A program made the position numbers and the translations under genes. DNA of 64,000 nucleotides from Liolophura sinensis (taxonomy: Eukaryota > Mollusca > Polyplacophora > Chitonida > Chitonidae): positions 19,482,017-19,546,016 of the forward strand of contig NC_088307.1 in assembly GCF_032854445.1 (NCBI RefSeq). The letters are read 5' to 3'. The notes under the pieces are model-generated. The model searched no databases, had not been told where the DNA came from, and saw only the letters and a list, made by a program, of their open reading frames with translations. Below are positions 33,641 to 45,625 of the stretch, one piece after another; the first letter of the stretch is position 1, and every line of letters begins with the position of its first letter.

Positions 33641-34787
33641 TTCTTAGATTGTGTTACCTGGATGTACGTGTAATAATGCTGATGACAGAAACGGCGTTAT
33701 TGAAGATGTGATTCGGTTGATTTAACGTTAATATCGGCGATCTGATTAACAGAGTTTTGGCACTCTGGCTTGGTCGACCTCTTATCGTCACCAACCCCCC
33801 ACAAGCTGTGAGAACAGGACAATCTACAAATTCACTGCCCAAGGTCGGTCTTGGACCCACGCCCACTACGACACAGTGAATGAAAATCAAGCTCGCTCGT
33901 CAATCCGTAGTTTTGCACCATTAAAATATGTGTTCCCCTGGTCAGGCAACCACAAAGTTGCACCGTGACGATGCGTTTGGGAACTTATCATCATAACAGA
34001 TGACAAACTACAGTACTTTATGGTCCAGTGCACATCTAGGAGGGCCCCCTCCATGAGTGACCATGAAATTATTTTCTTGGATAACCAACATGACCCCGCG
34101 AATGCCAGTCATCTATTTCCAAAGCCGCTAACGGCGTCAGTTCTGATCTTTATATGCTTTGCTGAGTGCATGTTATACCTTGAACACATCAGTTGCAGAG
34201 ACATGTTCTTCATGCAGTGACATCACAGCGTTGCCGAATGGTATGTACGGGCAATATGCAGACAAGATGGCGTCTTTGTCAGTAGGCGCTGTGACCGGAA
34301 CGACTATCAAGCGCACTGTGAACTGTCTCAGAGCGGTTAGGCGTTAGTTTATATGGGAGTACGTAACGACCACTTGGATGTCATAAAGAGACGTTATCCT
34401 CCTCATTTGGCGTCAAAAGTCTCGCCATAATAGTCGACTTCCTAGATTTAGCTCTTTAGGCTGTCAGACATCATTATCGCCGATTAGAGGAATACAGGAG
34501 TGTATTCAACTATGAGAGAAAGACTAGTATGTACCGATGTGCGCATGGTTCTTATTTTTCTTCTATACATAACTAGAAAAAGTGGACAACAATTTACCTT
34601 TTGTTTAACGAGATTATTGAAGGATTTTTAGCTTATACTATGACAGTTAGTTTCCTGTGTCGATGAACCCGGAGTTTTGGCAACAAGGAAAATACACTTT
34701 TTGTTCTGCTATACTGTGGTGTACACATATACAAGGTTTGCAAAAATTGCCAACATATTTCAACTTTCTATCGCTAAATGAAGCAAT
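33641..34787. other. Unannotated stretch
   Basis: No gene recognised. Balanced composition at 34020-34500. Confidence 0.4.
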
Positions 34788-34860
34788 ATTTTGTTTACAC
34801 CTCTTAATATTTTGTTTACACCTCTTGATATTTTGTTTACACCTCTTGATATTTTGTTTG
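34788..34860. repeat. 21-bp tandem repeat
   Basis: Three and a half units of ATATTTTGTTTACACCTCTT plus G. It gives a repeating seven-residue peptide in both directions. Confidence 0.95.
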
Positions 34861-37020
34861 TAACATATTTGCATGTGTCCATAATTTGCTTATGATGAAA
34901 CGGGGAAGTCTTAAATTCCCGCCGGTTTTTATTCATATTTAAATGCCTAAGTTTTCCGAAAATCGAAAAAAAACCCCAGATTATGCACCTTATAAGTGGT
35001 TCAAATTATCACTAGCAGACGATACCTTCACCAATATGTCACTGGGGTCGCCTTTCACGCGCCCACGGGGACCCGCATTGTCCTGGTAACTGATTCCGGT
35101 GAAGTCACCTCACAAAGTGTCGACTTTAGCGCGCCTGCCTCCATGTCCTTGTAGCCAAATTGTGAAGCTCGTCAATTATTTATCGATGGTTCATCCAGGC
35201 CAAGGGAGTAGAAGAGAGCTCAGTAATGAATGCTCGAGCGTAATCACATGGCGAGTCGGGACTTCTCTGTCACCAGCAGACGCCCGACACTCGCTTTACA
35301 GGCCGAAAGGGGAAGAGGGGGACGTTTCGAATAGTCCAAAGGGACAGTTGCTTGTGGCTAATAAATTAACGTGTAGAAAACGTCGCCTTTCCCATAAGCA
35401 TTAGCTGTACCTGGTTTATATTTAATCACCAACGAGTCCAAACGGACTAAGCTATAATTGACAGATGTTATAGCTGCTTTGTTCACCTCCTCGGAGACCA
35501 TCCGCCGTTGTCTGCTGATGAGTTAGGAGAGCATACCAGGCTGTGTAGTCCACTATGTTTGTTAGTCGAAAGAGCCATCTGCCATAGGTGTGCAGCAAAT
35601 TTAAATAATTCCCTTCAGACGAAAGGTGAACGTTCAGAAAAGGTGCCGTCTAGAGAGAGTCTGGTTTTGACCATAGGTCCACCAGCCTATAACAGCTGCC
35701 AGTTGAAACGACATTGTCTGGGACTATATAGGTCATTGGTGTTTCCAGAGACGGGTATCCACGAAAGACCGCAGTGCATTTAGCCTGCAACAGACCCGCC
35801 TTATTTAGAACCTTATTTCCTATATCGCAAACTGGATACTCATATTTTTCGAAAATACCTTGTGCTCTATATGTACGATTTACGACATTTACTATTTTCA
35901 AAATACAAAACCGTTTTTATATTGCATTGCATCAGTTATACGGGAAATGCACACAGATATGTCATGCGAATATACATATATACACAACTAATTCGCGATA
36001 AATTTCACCTGCCATTTCCTTCAGGCACCTTGTGTAAAAGTATTTATGTGAAGAAGTAAACAATATCACTACCCATATGCGTTTTTCATATCTATTTTTC
36101 CTCAGTATTTGTTTTACTTGATTATATTCATCTGGGGCCATTTTACAGCAGGGCAGTATAGCTGTGTCTTGTTCGAATCTGGCAGCACCACATATTGATG
36201 GGTATCCACTCCGTGCTTATGAAATATTCACCGAGGTTGGAAATAATTTCATCAGCTGGTGCTGGCCGTGATGGATTGGATATCTGCATGCGTGCAAAGG
36301 ATTGTATCTCTTATAAACACGGCACTAAGCGAATTCCATGTCTCTTTGCAGTATCGGAGGAACAGAAATGCCAATGAACGGGTTTGAAAGGTTAAAAAAA
36401 AAACACTTCAATCGGTTTTCAACTGATTATTAAAAAAAGGAATGATTATATTTGCTGTCATCCTTCCTTTAGGAAGATTGTGGACATTTGATCCACTCCA
36501 CATTTGTCATCGTTCTTTTAAAAGAAAATATCTAGTTGTGTTTTTTGTTTGTGCTGTTGGCCTTTGCTAAGAAATGAAACGGTATTTACTTCGAATAATG
36601 CTACGTACCCTGGAACATTCCGACTAACACTGTGATATATTTATATGCACCCCTTGTAAATTCCATAACTGTGTCTTGAGATGCCCTGGATGCTATAGAT
36701 TTAGGACTTTCGCAAATGTCTGTGTATTTCCTTGTTACACTTTGAGTGGAGTTTATCATAAACGATTAGCTGACATTAGCTTACACCAGATCTGCAGTCT
36801 AAACGCCAGAACAGACATTCGTGCACCAGTCGTCAACCATAACTGACGTTCCGGGTCACACTTCATACGATCCGAAATACTGTGTACCCGAAACGTTCCA
36901 GATACAGACTTTTGTAACACGTTGTTCATAACCTTGGTTTTGACAAACATCACTTCAGTTTTCCTTTTCATTTCTCGCACACTTGGAAGATTTGTGGGTC
37001 ATACACTTACCCACGTGCAC
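34861..37020. other. Repeat-poor stretch; candidate non-coding element at 35140-35560
   Basis: No repeat family is seen. 35140-35560 has balanced composition and regulatory-looking words (GTCAATTATTTATCGATGG, AATAAATTAACG, TATAATTGACAG). The 101- and 91-codon frames at 35099 and 35508 match nothing known. Conservation cannot be judged from one genome. Confidence 0.25.
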
Positions 37021-37039
37021 TTATGAAACCAAAATCTGT

Positions 37040-37620
37040 TCTTTTTTTTTGTTAGTTCCCAAAACACCAAAGTAAACTCTGTCTTTCCCATGGTGATGCT
37101 GAGTAAATTGGTTCGGTATCATGGGCTGTGAGACATGAGTAAAGAAACATTCTCTCAATTCTCGCAAACGGTGCAGTGCGTAGCGCGTTCGATAGGCGTT
37201 CCAGGAGAATCGCCGATGGGGGTTTAGCAAATATCTAGATCTGGGAAAAACTCGGGTGAGGAGTAATCTTTGCTTTACAAGAGCTAAACCAAATAGCTGC
37301 CCATTAGCCCTCTCGGCAGGCTCTAACAAAAAGTGCTTTTCTACCGTTATGAAAAGGAAATTTTCAAATGTTGAGGACACGGTCGATGGGGGATGACCCC
37401 AGTCGCTCCGTGAAGTAGGCACTAACCGACTTGTTGGGGGGTCTTTTCCATAAAAGCGTTGTTTCCTTTGAAGGAGCTTAAAGCTGCCAGGGCCATGCAC
37501 AAACGCACCCTTCGGAAATCCTTGAGAAATTTTGGAGGAGTCTTTTACGCCTTTATTGCATAATCCGATTTGCGTAAAAGCGCTTCTAAATTGATTTGTG
37601 TCTTAGCTGATAAAGGAGTA
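37040..37620. other. Candidate conserved element with a 159-codon minus frame
   Basis: This is one of the longest repeat-free open frames in the window (37021-37500, minus). The peptide is rich in R, F, L and H, without a domain, transmembrane segment or signal peptide that I can see, and no splice sites frame it. Just to the right lie TTTTACGCCTTTATTGCATA (near 37542) and CGATTTGCGTAAAAGCGC, which read like homeodomain or octamer sites. I favour a non-coding element with an accidental frame. A lineage-specific gene is possible. Confidence 0.25.
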
Positions 37621-38256
37621 TCCAACGACCTGGTCACCTAATGTTGCTGGAAAGACTCTGCCCATATAGAGTGGTTCACAGTCTTGGCGTTGTCCACCAG
37701 TTACCAACGGTAAATTTGTTGTTAAATATCACCCTGGGCCTTTGTCGTTTTCTCGATGCAATGCAGTTTCCGTGTTGGAAGTTAGAAATGAACCGCTTGT
37801 TTTTCGGGTTGATATTTTGCACGGCCAATGAAGCCGTTAAGCACATGGTTTAAACTTGTTTTAGCCTTTCTTTTGTTTTGTATCAATAACCTAGGGTAGT
37901 CGAATTCGCTAGACTAGCACAGCATTGCTTAACATTTTTTTATACGTGAAACCGACAGTGCATCACCTTGAGTTCGAAACCAGCCTCGTGGCATATTTGT
38001 GACGTGCTCATTATAGGTATCCACATGCGTCATGATTGTGTCCATTGATTTTCAGTCAAATGGTATTCTGACATGGGCTAATTTTAACAAAATCAAGAAT
38101 GTGATATTCCTAACCATTATCCAGGTATATTCAGTAAATTATTGTGTGGGATTATATGCATCGTGTTGAATGAATCATCACACGAACACTGGATACGTGA
38201 GCAGTTGCAATCTAAGCGCAACTGATAAGATACAAACGCCTGCATGTATTTTGACT
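37621..38256. other. Unannotated stretch
   Basis: A B-box-like GAGTTCGAAACCAGC stands near 37972, perhaps a relic of a SINE head, but no A box or tail is visible. Confidence 0.35.
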
Positions 38257-38415
38257 AACCAAAACTTGTGAACTATAAGTATCAACCGAAACTTGTGAAC
38301 TGTAAGGATCAACCAAACTTGTGAACTATAAGGATCAGCCACAACTTGTGAACTATAAGGATCAGCCACAACTTGTGAACTATAAGGATCAACCACAACT
38401 TGTGAACTATAAAGA
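38257..38415. repeat. 27-bp tandem repeat, six units
   Basis: AACCACAACTTGTGAACTAT plus AAGGATC, six times. Units 4 and 5 are identical. The nine-residue repeats NYKDQPQLV (+) and its minus counterpart are translation artefacts of a period divisible by three. Confidence 0.95.
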
Positions 38416-39257
38416 TCTTGGATCCCGATCTGAATGCTATATATGTACTTATACATTTTGCGCTGAGAACATTCCATGCCTCTTTCCGTTATCACTTAAA
38501 ACTGTTGGCCGCTTTTCTTTTCATTAACCTGTCCTATTTTCTTACTTCATATACTTTCTTACTTTTTTGTGTTTTCTATTGAGTGTTGTTTTGGAAATTC
38601 GTCCCGCGATTATAAACCTAGAACGTCCATGATAGTTGACGATTTGTGTACGAATGTCTGCCTCTATGAAATGAATCAGACTTATCATTCAAGCGGTTTA
38701 TCGTAATGTCGAAACATTTGGATATTATTGTTGTATGTTCAGCTGGAACTGGTGTTTCTCTCGAGTTCACGTGCACTCGATTAATGAGGTCACCGCCTGT
38801 TTTTCCGCTCTCACTGCTCGTGGACCAAGGTGACAATAATAAGCCGTAGGCGACGCTTGTCTGTTAGTTTGCGCTGTCTAAAGTTGGCTGAACGCCAAGG
38901 TCTCCTTCGTATATACTGTGCATATCTGTAATAAACAAGTAAATAAACAGAATCCGCCTGTTTGGAGGTACTTAATCAGGTGATGTCGGCTTCAAGTTAT
39001 ACGTTGCAGAACCCCTCAGTAAGAATGCAGTATAAAACATGAAACAATGCTCATACTGATATGCATGTATGTATGAATGTATGCATGGGGTTTTAACGTC
39101 GTTCTTAACAATTTTTCTGCCTTATGTGATTATTCTGAATCTGTTCACCACTCAATCCTTCAAAAAAAATTAAGCACTGATCTAATAAATGTTTACAAAT
39201 AAAAGCTCTGCCAGTACTTCAGCCAATGGTACTATACATTTATCTCCACTGCCAAGC
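38416..39257. other. Unannotated stretch
   Basis: A short ATGTATGTATGAATGTATGC run at 39066. Nothing else. Confidence 0.45.
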
Positions 39258-39360
39258 TTAAAGGGCTACAGCCTAGAGAGTGACCCGTAACAGATGAGCA
39301 GAGTTGACAGTGTGACAGTTAGTATATGGTCGTGCGTAACATGTAGAGTTTTATTCTGGC
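39258..39360 (+). repeat. Possible decayed family B copy
   Basis: GCCTAGAGAGTGACCCGTAA, GAGTTGACAGTGTGACAGTT and AGAGTTTTATTCTGG follow the family B order loosely. Confidence 0.35.
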
Positions 39361-39589
39361 TATGGAGTCCAATCCAAACTTCAAAAATGAAATTTGGCTC
39401 ATTTTTCCGCGGCCAAGCTTTTCCCTGTTTTTCTAGTAGCACTTGTTGTTCTGTACAGCGATGAGTGAATCTGTGTGGAATCTGTTTGGATCCTGTTCGT
39501 CAGTGTAACATGTTTATGAGCTTCGGGACGGACTTAGCGTACAGTGTCCGAGAAGAAACAGTCTTATGATAAGAAAATCGACGTGGGCA

Positions 39590-40110
39590 TGAAAGCTTTA
39601 TTAATCCAGACAGACGACGAAGCGTTTTGAGGAATACTCACAGTCTTCAATCACGTCCGCTTTCAGAGATTTACCCTCGGAAACACCGTCTTTATGGTTT
39701 GACAGGCAGAGAGCGTGCTGGGAAAGATATTGCCTTTGGGATTCGAGTCCTCAGGCCTTACAGAGCCTCGAGACATTACACAGTTTTAAGCAAGCCCGAC
39801 GTTCCTTTCACACCTAGCGCCGTAATTTTCATAATGGAACGGCGTGCGGAGATCCGGAAGAACATAACAATACAAGACTATGTGAGCATTATGATGGTCT
39901 CCTTGAAACCGACAGTTTTGAAAATAAAACTGATTGACATAATTCGCAGGGGACGTGACCCATAACAGCGAACAGGCTCGCACTGAATAATTATGGTCCG
40001 CAGTAAATAATTCCACAGTTTTCATTGAATAATAATATGAACCTTTTGCAAATTTAATGTGTAACGCACCATTAAACGTCACTTGTGATAGATTTATTGT
40101 CATTCCTAGA
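39590..40110. other. Candidate conserved non-coding element
   Basis: Repeat-free with balanced composition. TGAATAATTATGGTC, AGTAAATAATTCC and TTGAATAATAATATG are clustered at 39980-40035. The 112-codon plus and 105-codon minus frames (39627, 39786) overlap each other and show no domain. Confidence 0.2.
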
Positions 40111-40706
40111 CCTCGCTATGTTTTCCCCCTTTTTATTGTAAGTTTGATAGGCAGCAAAATGTGTTTTAAGTGGCTCCTCGGTTGATTTTTTATCTTAACC
40201 CTTTTTTGTCGTACCAGATAAAGGCTTAGTATTTTGATTCACCGTACTGTTAAGATAAATGGCTCCAACCGTAACACAGATTTGTTTCGAGTAGATCGAT
40301 AATCTGACAACGTTTCTCCTGTGAGAAGAAAGAAAAAGAAACAAATTGACGTTAGCTTTATGTCAGTTTCACTTGAGATTAAAATTCTTGTGATGTGGAT
40401 GGAGTTTTATTCCTCTAGACACTATACCGGGCAACGATAACGGGATCGCAATCGTATTATGTCATTCTCACCCTGGTTGAGAATTCAAATACTTGTCTTT
40501 CCAATTTTGCTTCTTGTCCACTTCACTGAACTCGGAAAGATGTGTGTTCAACCAATACTTCTTTTTTTTTTTCATTTATGATTATTATTTTTTATTATTA
40601 TTATTTACATGTCAGCTTCCTCATTGGCTCGTCCACTAAAGGAATACCTTGTATTACATTGGCCTATTTATGGATTAGACCTATTTCTTTCACTCTTACT
40701 GTGTCA
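40111..40706. other. Unannotated stretch
   Basis: T-rich and (ATT)n-like DNA at 40560-40605. Otherwise nothing recognised. Confidence 0.5.
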
Positions 40707-40938
40707 CTGTGTTATCGTGCTAGTGTGCTAGTGCAGCACATCGACGTAAGGCCTCTCGCCAGTGCTGTCGGTGTGAGTTCGTGTCCAGCTCATGCTGGCT
40801 TTCTATCCTGTCATACATGAGAAGGCCTGTCGGAAACCTGCGGATGGCCGTGGGTTTACTCCAATCAAAACGCCGGCTGCTTTCGTATAAGTGGTATATT
40901 CTCGTGTACTTCGTAAAACGCCAATCAAATAAATGAAT
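40707..40938 (+). mobile_element. SINE, near full length, diverged
   Basis: The head remnant (TATCGTGCTAGTGTGCTAGT) is followed by a B-box-like GTGTGAGTTCGTGTCC, CAGCTCATGCTGGCTTTCTA, ACCTGCGGATGGCCGTGGGT, a body deletion of about 30 bp, the core (CTGCTTTCGTATAAGTGGTA) and an AAATAAATG tail. Confidence 0.85.
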
Positions 40939-41299
40939 TTTACTCCTATTTATGAGAACCACCGTGTACAAGAGACCTTTCGAGGAAGGCACAAATATAA
41001 AAAGTTCAAAAAAAGTCTAAACCCGTCTTAAATATTACGGACCTCAGTATTTGGTTATAGCTCTCGTTATACCCCGACGCTCCACGTCGGTGGTGACGTT
41101 GGCGTAGGCGTCCGCGTCCTATATCAGGGAAATCAATGTTAAACAAAATGTTAGGGGTGGTATCGGAAAAAGCACTGGATGTATGGAGGTATAGATACAC
41201 AAATCACAGGCACACGATTAGGATGCTCCAAATCATGGATGTGAGCATATTAACTACAGTAAATTATCAAATTCACGACTTCAGTACGTATGTATTGAG
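40939..41299. other. Unannotated stretch
   Basis: CGACGCTCCACGTCGGTGGT and GACGTTGGCGTAGGCGTCCG (41079-41118) form a G/C-rich, partly self-complementary patch. Class unknown. Confidence 0.35.
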
Positions 41300-41426
41300 C
41301 TGTTGGCACACCTTCCCACGTACAGCAGTACAGGAAGCCAGCATGAGCTGGACTTGAACTCACAGCACCCGCATTGGTGAGAGGCTCCTTCATTACGCTG
41401 CGCTAGCGCACTAAACAACTGCACGA
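41300..41426 (-). mobile_element. SINE head fragment (3' half missing)
   Basis: CACCTTCCCACGTACAGCAG, AGCCAGCATGAGCTGGACTT, GAACTCACAGCACCCGCATT, then CTGCGCTAGCGCAC. It keeps the tRNA-like part and loses core and tail, the opposite of the usual 5' truncation, so it was probably cut by a later deletion. Confidence 0.85.
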
Positions 41427-42023
41427 TATATATGTGAATGTTTTTATAATCCATATATTCCTTTGAGATATTTATTTCATATTTTCAGATCACTTATACT
41501 TTTCCTATATTGTTTGAAAATGATTGCAGATTTGTCTGCCTGGCTGTTGCTCAAATCTGTGACGCCCTATCTTTTAACTTGGGTCTTTTGGTCTAATTTT
41601 TGACATCAACATTATCTTTCAACACAAGCCATTGACTCATGGCCAGAGTGCAAAATGACACTGACTTTTGACTAACTGTTGTGAATTTGCTCTTCTTTCA
41701 GTTATATAGGGGGGTTTGACCCCGGATATTTTTGACACAGGAATGTTTTTTCTTGTAATCCCGCGCATGTCAAGAACGTGTGCCATTAATACCATTATTT
41801 CATGCCTTGCTTTATAAAGAGAGAGCAGATATCCTCAGCTTACACAGTATTTGTTCGTTGCAAGAGCAATGTCCCCAGAGTCACTGTTTTCATTTTGCTG
41901 TACATTACATGTGGTTACAACACAACATTTTCATTAAATGTAGACCAGTGAATCCTGCATATTAAAATAAGTATCACTGCTTTTTATTTACGTAATTCTG
42001 CTGAAGCAATTGGCGTCTAAGTT
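41427..42023. other. Unannotated stretch
   Basis: Nothing recognised. Confidence 0.5.
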
Positions 42024-42266
42024 TTGTTTGTTTATTCATTAAATTTGAGAATTTATTTTATTCTCAAGAATATTTCACTTATACGACGGGCAGAGCTCGG
42101 GGGGAAACCTACGACCATCCGCAGGGTGGTGACATACCTTCCCACATACGGCCGGAGAGGAAGACAGCATGAGCTGGACTTGAACTCACAGCGACCGCAT
42201 TGGTGAGAGGCTTCTGGGTCATTACGATGGGCTAGCACGCTAACCAACTGAGCCACAGAGGCCCCC
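42024..42266 (-). mobile_element. SINE, full head, internal deletion, eroded target duplication
   Basis: The head ends AACTGAGCCACAGAGGCCCC. The core (CTCAAGAATATTTCACTTAT) joins GGGCAGAGCTCGG directly, so about 30 bp of body (CCAGCATTATGGTGGGAGG region) is missing. Flanks GGCGTCTAAGTT (42012) and GGCGCCTAGGTT (42267) agree at 10 of 12 positions. Confidence 0.9.
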
Positions 42267-42321
42267 GGCGCCTAGGTTGCCTTGAATTATAAGTACTTTT
42301 ATAAACAGAGTAAAGACCCTG

Positions 42322-42415
42322 AATGGGGCAAGATATCGTATTTCACTGGTTACGTTTGCCAACTATTACACTATCGTGGCTGCTCGGATTTTATTTTCAA
42401 TGTTATAGTCTGTGT
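42322..42415 (-). repeat. Dispersed repeat family B, partial copy
   Basis: ATCGTATTTCACTGGTTACG, TTTGCCAACTATTACACTAT, CGTGGCTGCTCGGATTTTAT. Close to the copies at 8544 and 6105. Confidence 0.75.
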
Positions 42416-44399
42416 AGTCTGTGCTATATATTATTGCCAGCTTGTGACAACTGCAACTCAATACATATTAGAGATGCACAATGTGAAATTCGTTTCTTGC
42501 ATGCATCTAACTGGCTTTGGGACAATCATTAATAAACAATGCACACACACAAAAAAAAAATCAAGGAATTGCCCCGTTGGAATTGTTGTAGCGGTATAAA
42601 TGTTGGCAAATGGCATCAACAGCAAATAAACAAGACTTCAGAGCAACAAACACGAGGAAATTATCAGTTAGTGCGTGTGTATGGATGTGAGGGGGCGAGG
42701 TTTTTCTTTTATATGGCAGATATAGTTCCTTGTAACATGTCCATATGTTATCAACAGTTAAGAAGGCCTACCGTTAGACCCCAAATACCATAGAGTATTA
42801 CACGTGTGTATGGATCAAATATGCTTGCAGAACATCATTTAGACTTAGCTATATACGCAGCGTGTGGAAGGGGCAATTTTCCTGCCCTTAAAATTATTGT
42901 TCTGTGGTGATGAAGTATCCAGACACCCACCCACTCGTGCTGTATTGACATTAAGCCAACAAGGCATTACGCTAGTCTCCAGTCGACGAGCCAGACCTAG
43001 AGGAATATCGAAACAGTATCACATCTTATACTACAAAACAAAACAATAAAACGTGATGTTTCGATTAACAGAGCATAACGATACAAGGCAACAGTTACGA
43101 CATAACCGCTGGCCATTTTTACGACTGTATCACAGGCTGTACAACTGATTCTGGCGAAGACCCATCAAAATATTTTGAGTATGGAGAGTAGAGGTTCCTA
43201 GTTTATACGCCACGTCCTTGTGTTGAAGCCTATGCGCTGACTTAGCCTTATCATAGTACACGTTGATAACGTTCTTTTAGCAGGGATTTGTGAGCTTAGC
43301 TTGTTATTACCACGCGGGGACAAATGATGGAACCGCACTGCTCTGACTGCGTTCATCGTCCTTTCTGATGTTGTCCAAAGATAAAAGCGCGCTTCTTAAA
43401 ATAGCGGGATTTCCCCAATCTCCCTTGAGAGTTAAACGAGCTCTTGTTAATTGATTTTTTTCAGGTCAATCTTCAAGATAACAAGCGAAGGAAGGGAAAT
43501 CTATTAGCGACAGGCTTGATTATTCCTCGGTGTGTATCATCCGGGCAACCGGCATCATTGACCGGAAATGGCTATCGTCAACATGGCTGTTTCATGCAGA
43601 GCAAACGCTTTTCGGAAACCATAAAATTGTCAACGTCGATGTAACCTCATACATGCATATTTTGCTTTCTTTAGTGCCAAAAATTTACATTATCATATTA
43701 GTAAACAGTGGCAATTTTCAGAATCGGTTTTTTGTGCGTGTTGCTATATTTTGAAAAAGAACCAAAACGACCTAATTTTGTCATAAGATATCCGAATTTT
43801 CATAATTTTTTGGCTAAAGAATTCCTACACTGTTTTGTGTTTCTGTATTATGGATGTGGAACTCAGAAAGCAGACAAATTCTGAAAGCAGTCAGTGTGAT
43901 AATTGAAATTTAGGTGATATCTACATGTCTGATGTAATTAACATTTTAGTGGTCGAGATATTCAACAAGATCAATCTGGATTTTTACAATTTTTTATTAT
44001 TATGCTTATTTTAAGCATAAGAGTCGATTTAAGAATAGGTTTACTCTGTGCAAAACATAATTCACGTGCATACATGCTTATTCTGTTCTTTATAAGGTTG
44101 AAGATGACCAAATGTTTTTTTTTTCTTTAAAATTAATGCAAATCTATTCCAAGGGAACTCTCGGATTATAACACTTCAATCGGAATAAATGGTTACATGC
44201 AATGAAATGATATCGCAGTGCAGTTTTTAAATTCTCGAAACATAGAATGACGTGGAAAATGTTTTGGAGTGCGGTTGTTTTGATAATAAGATGTGTGAAT
44301 TGCAAAATTCTAATCTTCTGATCCCCCGTCAGCATGCTTTCTTCGGGATATCCGTGTATTAACACGGGGTCCTACGTCCTAAAGACCAAACCCTTCAAC
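42416..44399. other. Unannotated stretch
   Basis: No gene recognised. Small hairpin TATGCTTATTTTAAGCATA near 44001. Frames of 60-84 codons lack motifs. Confidence 0.45.
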
Positions 44400-44790
44400 A
44401 TGAGAGGCAGTCAACCACAGAGGGGTCCAAATTCTTACCCTTCTGACATGGGAGAGTGGTGTTTGGGGGGAGGTAACTCTGAGTGATCAGTGAAGGCCAA
44501 GTAAATCAAGCTGTGATTGACTTAGAGCGTCCCGATCCATTACACGCATTAATCTCCCGGTTGGCTGGCCAGAAGGCTCCGGCACACTTGGACGCCTCAG
44601 TACCTATTTAATCGGGTTCCCTCTGCGAAGAGAGGAAGCAACATTCTATTACCCCGGACTCGACGGCTACATCCATTAAATTGCAGCCGTCCTGAAAAAT
44701 AAATTGTACAACGATCATGTGTTGGGTTTGCTGCTGACGTGAGACAACATTGACCATATTCATCATATTTCGCTATCAATTCCCCATCGA
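44400..44790. other. Candidate conserved non-coding element
   Basis: Repeat-free and balanced. Words such as CAAGCTGTGATTGACTTAG, CGCATTAATCTCC and CATCCATTAAATTGC. It is crossed by an 87-codon minus frame and the start of a 178-codon plus frame (44750-45286). That plus frame has a hydrophobic stretch near residues 125-155 (LLTFIFLLLLSAMSL), but it spans low-complexity CTTTC and A-run DNA and shows no domain, so I do not call it a gene. Confidence 0.25.
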
Positions 44791-45542
44791 TTTCAACGAG
44801 TGCCTCAAAAATGTGCAACTCTCTAAGGCATGTGTGTATGTTCAGCATACCACCAGGCAAAACCTACAACTCAATGACGCCGTGTTTCTCTTCTCCCTTT
44901 CACTTTCATTGCCTACTGTTAAAAAAACCCAGGGGACTTTCATCCAGATAACACACTTCCGCATCTTTCGTTCAAGTCCGGTAGTTGGGATTTTCCCAAA
45001 CAAAGCTCCCATGCTGTTCCATTACCCGGCCTGCGCAGCTCAACATTTGTGGACTTTTGTTGTCAGCTATTTTTTAATATCTTCACTCTCTAACTCGCTG
45101 AAGTGTAAACAGGGATGCTCGCTCATTTTGAATGATTATTTCTTGTTAACGTTCATATTTTTGCTGTTACTTTCAGCGATGAGTCTAACAGCGGTTTGCA
45201 TGTGGGTTGAGGATTTGACAGATGGTGGTGCAAAAAAAAAAAGTAGGCCCCTATTAACTCGCGGAGTAAAACATAATCTTATCTGATAGGCTAAAGTAAA
45301 CCCTACATATAGTCTTGTTAGCTTATTTTCTGTTTGAAGAACGATGGGATTTTCTCATTTATCGGTCGGAGAAAGGGCATGTTGTACCCGTCTGTTTGAT
45401 TGCCTTGAGATCGATTGACAGACTGGTTAAATTGACACACCCGCCTACTTTGAGCAGACGAAGGCTAAAATAGTGGAGTTATGTAATACTGCCTGTGGAA
45501 ATAATGTTCTCTGTAATTTATCATATGTGTTTAGGCACAGTT
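44791..45542. other. Unannotated stretch
   Basis: Low-complexity pyrimidine and A runs (44885-44905, 45231-45242). See the frame discussed under 44400-44790. Confidence 0.4.
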
Positions 45543-45625
45543 TTAATATTATAGATATATTCTTGAGTACGGCGTAAAACACCAATAAAATAAATAAATA
45601 AATTAATTAATTAATATTATAGATA
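45543..45625 (+). mobile_element. 53-bp SINE tail with perfect 15-bp target-site duplication
   Basis: TTAATATTATAGATA occurs exactly at 45543-45557 and 45611-45625. Between them lie only TATTCTTGAGTACGGCGTAA, AACACCAATAAAATAAATAA and a TTAATTAA-like tail end. This is an insertion of the last 30 bp of the SINE core plus tail, so the truncation happened at integration. Confidence 0.92.

Noticed and set aside
37960-37990. B-box-like GAGTTCGAAACCAGC, possible SINE head or tRNA
   Set aside because: No A box, body or tail found; too short to call.
44750-45286. 178-codon plus-strand frame with a hydrophobic helix
   Set aside because: Crosses CTTTC and A-run low-complexity DNA, no domain, no splice signals; kept only as a note.
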